A stretch of 39,296 nucleotides of DNA from the NCBI GenBank assembly GCA_964436315.1, contig CAYTCZ010000019.1:1-39296 (forward strand), read 5' to 3'. The stretch comes from CAYTCZ01 sp964436315. Lineage in GTDB: Bacteria > Actinomycetota > Thermoleophilia > Gaiellales > Gaiellaceae. Positions 38,262 to 39,296 of the stretch are shown in pieces. Each line of letters starts with the position of its first letter. Within the stretch, counting starts at the first letter, position 1. The position numbers and the translations under genes are program-made. Under the pieces are notes generated by a model. That model worked only from the letters and a program-made list of their open reading frames with translations. It searched no databases and was not told where the DNA came from.

Positions 38262-39271
38262 AGTCCCAAGACCTCCCGATAAACCTCGATCGTTTGGCGC
38301 GCCGCCCTCTCCCAGCTGAACTCAGAGGCACGTTCAAGTCCGGCGGCAACGAGCTTCTCACGCGAGGCGAGCGCCTGCTCGACTCCAGCTGCGAGGTCGC
38401 TCGCGGGAACGAGCACGGCGGCGGAGCCAGCGACCTCCCGCAGCGCCGGTTCATCCGTCGCAACGACGGGCGTGCCAGACGCCATCGCCTCGAGCACCGG
38501 CAGTCCGAACCCCTCGAAACGTGAGGGAAAGAGTAGACACGCCGCTCCCCGATAGAGCTCGGCAAGCTCCGGTTTGGCCACGTAACCCTTCAGCTCGGCA
38601 CCGAGGCGGGCGAGCTCTCGGGTGAGCTCAAGGTCCTTCGCAGGACCTACGACCACCAGCCGTAGGCCGACGGCGTCGGCAGCCTTCAGGGCCGCCAGTG
38701 GGTCTTTTCGCCGCTGGATCGCGCCAACTACGAGCGCGTAGTCTCGGGCTCCGTTCGTTCCCGGAGAGAACACGGGATCGACGCCGTTTGGGATGACGAC
38801 AACCTTGGACTCCGGCAATCCGTAGAGCTCGAGGAGATCACGTTTCGTTCGAGCAGAAACGGTGATCACGGCAGCGGCGCGACGGACGGATCGTGGAACG
38901 ATCGTTCGGAACACGACGCGATCCCGCCGAGACATGAGCTCCGGAGATCGCTCGAATGAGACGTCGTGCACAGTCACCACCCCAGGACAGGGGCAGCCCC
39001 TCGGGAGCGCGTACTGAAAGTGGGCTAGTGACGGCGACAGGTCGCGCAGAACGCGTGGTACTGACACACTCATCCGCAGGATCTGGCTCGTTGCGCGAAC
39101 CTCCACAGCACGAATCTCTGGCGGGACGAGATCCGGTCGGCGGGTGAGCACGGCGAGACTAATCGGTTCCTGAAGCTGTGAGAGCTCACGCAGCAGGTTG
39201 TCCATGTAGGTCTCGTCCCCTGTGCGGCGACGGCCCAGGACGTCAGCATCGAGAACGACTAGCGGTGGCAC
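38258..39271 (-). CDS. GT4-family glycosyltransferase (GT-B fold)
   Basis: A 337-aa GT-B transferase. The N-terminal acceptor domain begins MPPLVVLDADVLGRRRTGDE. The C-terminal donor domain shows GAIQRRKDPLAALKAADAV, KGYVAKPELAELYRGAACLL and the EX7E-type nucleotide-sugar motif FPSRFEGFGLPVLEAMASG, followed by TPVVATDEPALREVAG. It would transfer an activated sugar onto a lipid-linked or surface glycan. It is the first gene of a three-gene minus-strand set (GT4, GT2, methyltransferase) that runs towards the epimerase/WecA/GT-C set. The start ATG at 39271 is close to the window edge; nothing else is visible in the last 25 bp. Confidence 0.9.
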   Translation of the reverse strand: MPPLVVLDADVLGRRRTGDETYMDNLLRELSQLQEPISLAVLTRRPDLVPPEIRAVEVRATSQILRMSVSVPRVLRDLSPSLAHFQYALPRGCPCPGVVTVHDVSFERSPELMSRRDRVVFRTIVPRSVRRAAAVITVSARTKRDLLELYGLPESKVVVIPNGVDPVFSPGTNGARDYALVVGAIQRRKDPLAALKAADAVGLRLVVVGPAKDLELTRELARLGAELKGYVAKPELAELYRGAACLLFPSRFEGFGLPVLEAMASGTPVVATDEPALREVAGSAAVLVPASDLAAGVEQALASREKLVAAGLERASEFSWERAARQTIEVYREVLGL

Positions 39272-39296
39272 GCAGAGGACGTTAACGGTCGGGAGG

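Noticed and set aside
1..39296. CRISPR arrays, insertion sequences, integrases, tRNA or rRNA genes
   Set aside because: No regularly spaced repeats, transposase motifs, CCA-ended cloverleafs or rRNA core sequences were noticed.

Overview
The window is high-GC (roughly 60-65%), gene-dense DNA. Starts are often GTG or TTG, many genes overlap by four bases (ATGA, GTGA, TTGA), and several Shine-Dalgarno sites are strong (GGAGG). The Tad pilus locus has no secretin gene, and there is an F420-type LLM oxidoreductase. Together these suggest a monoderm actinobacterium, perhaps Thermoleophilia-like; that lineage is inferred, not demonstrated. A run of 10 N (17575-17584) marks a scaffold join inside cpaB, as in a draft or metagenome assembly.

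Layout. (1) 97-6455 is a catabolic block: an alpha/beta hydrolase and an Asp/Glu-racemase-like protein (both with altered catalytic residues), an acyl-CoA ligase, a metallo-beta-lactamase-fold hydrolase, a carboxymuconolactone-decarboxylase-like protein and an amidase. (2) 6479-6993 is decayed DNA with an AraC-type regulator remnant. (3) 6994-10007 encodes three membrane proteins on the minus strand: a DUF418/acyltransferase-like protein, an HTTM protein and its membrane-anchored partner. (4) 10117-22060 is a complete Tad/Flp pilus locus on the minus strand, read from high to low coordinates: histidine kinase, LuxR-type response regulator, stand-alone receiver, prepilin peptidase, Flp pilin (52 aa), TadE, CpaB, CpaE/TadZ, CpaF/TadA, a von Willebrand A-TadB fusion, TadC, and a TadG-like protein with its own vWA domain. 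(5) 22061-22733 is a gene-poor stretch with a likely promoter for the kinase gene, a possible 28-codon leader ORF, a 28-bp perfect palindrome and a 13-bp-stem RNA-like structure. (6) 22734-28437 carries a degenerate CAP-domain protein, an M20 peptidase, a class-III aminotransferase and, divergent from it, a glutamine synthetase-like gene followed by an amidohydrolase; these last two match the two halves of FluG/NodGS fusion proteins. (7) 28582-28962 is an orphan type IV pilin-like gene. (8) 29190-31519 holds a GlcD-type FAD oxidase and an LLM flavin oxidoreductase. (9) 31574-39271 is a surface-glycan block: an SDR epimerase, a WecA/MraY-like transferase fused to a CapD-like N-terminal half, a GT-C membrane glycosyltransferase, a methyltransferase, and GT2 and GT4 glycosyltransferases.

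How it fits together. The Tad block looks self-contained: a soluble kinase and response regulator, a peptidase that would cleave Flp and TadE, an ATPase (CpaF), a localisation ATPase (CpaE), a platform (TadB plus TadC), and two extracytoplasmic vWA domains that could act at the tip or in adhesion. A strong hairpin directly after flp would allow far more pilin than machinery to be made. The most unusual architectural points are the vWA-TadB fusion, the structured region upstream of the kinase, the FluG-like split pair whose divergent start shares a CATG with an aminotransferase gene, and the WecA-CapD(N) fusion. I saw no CRISPR array, insertion sequence, tRNA or rRNA.
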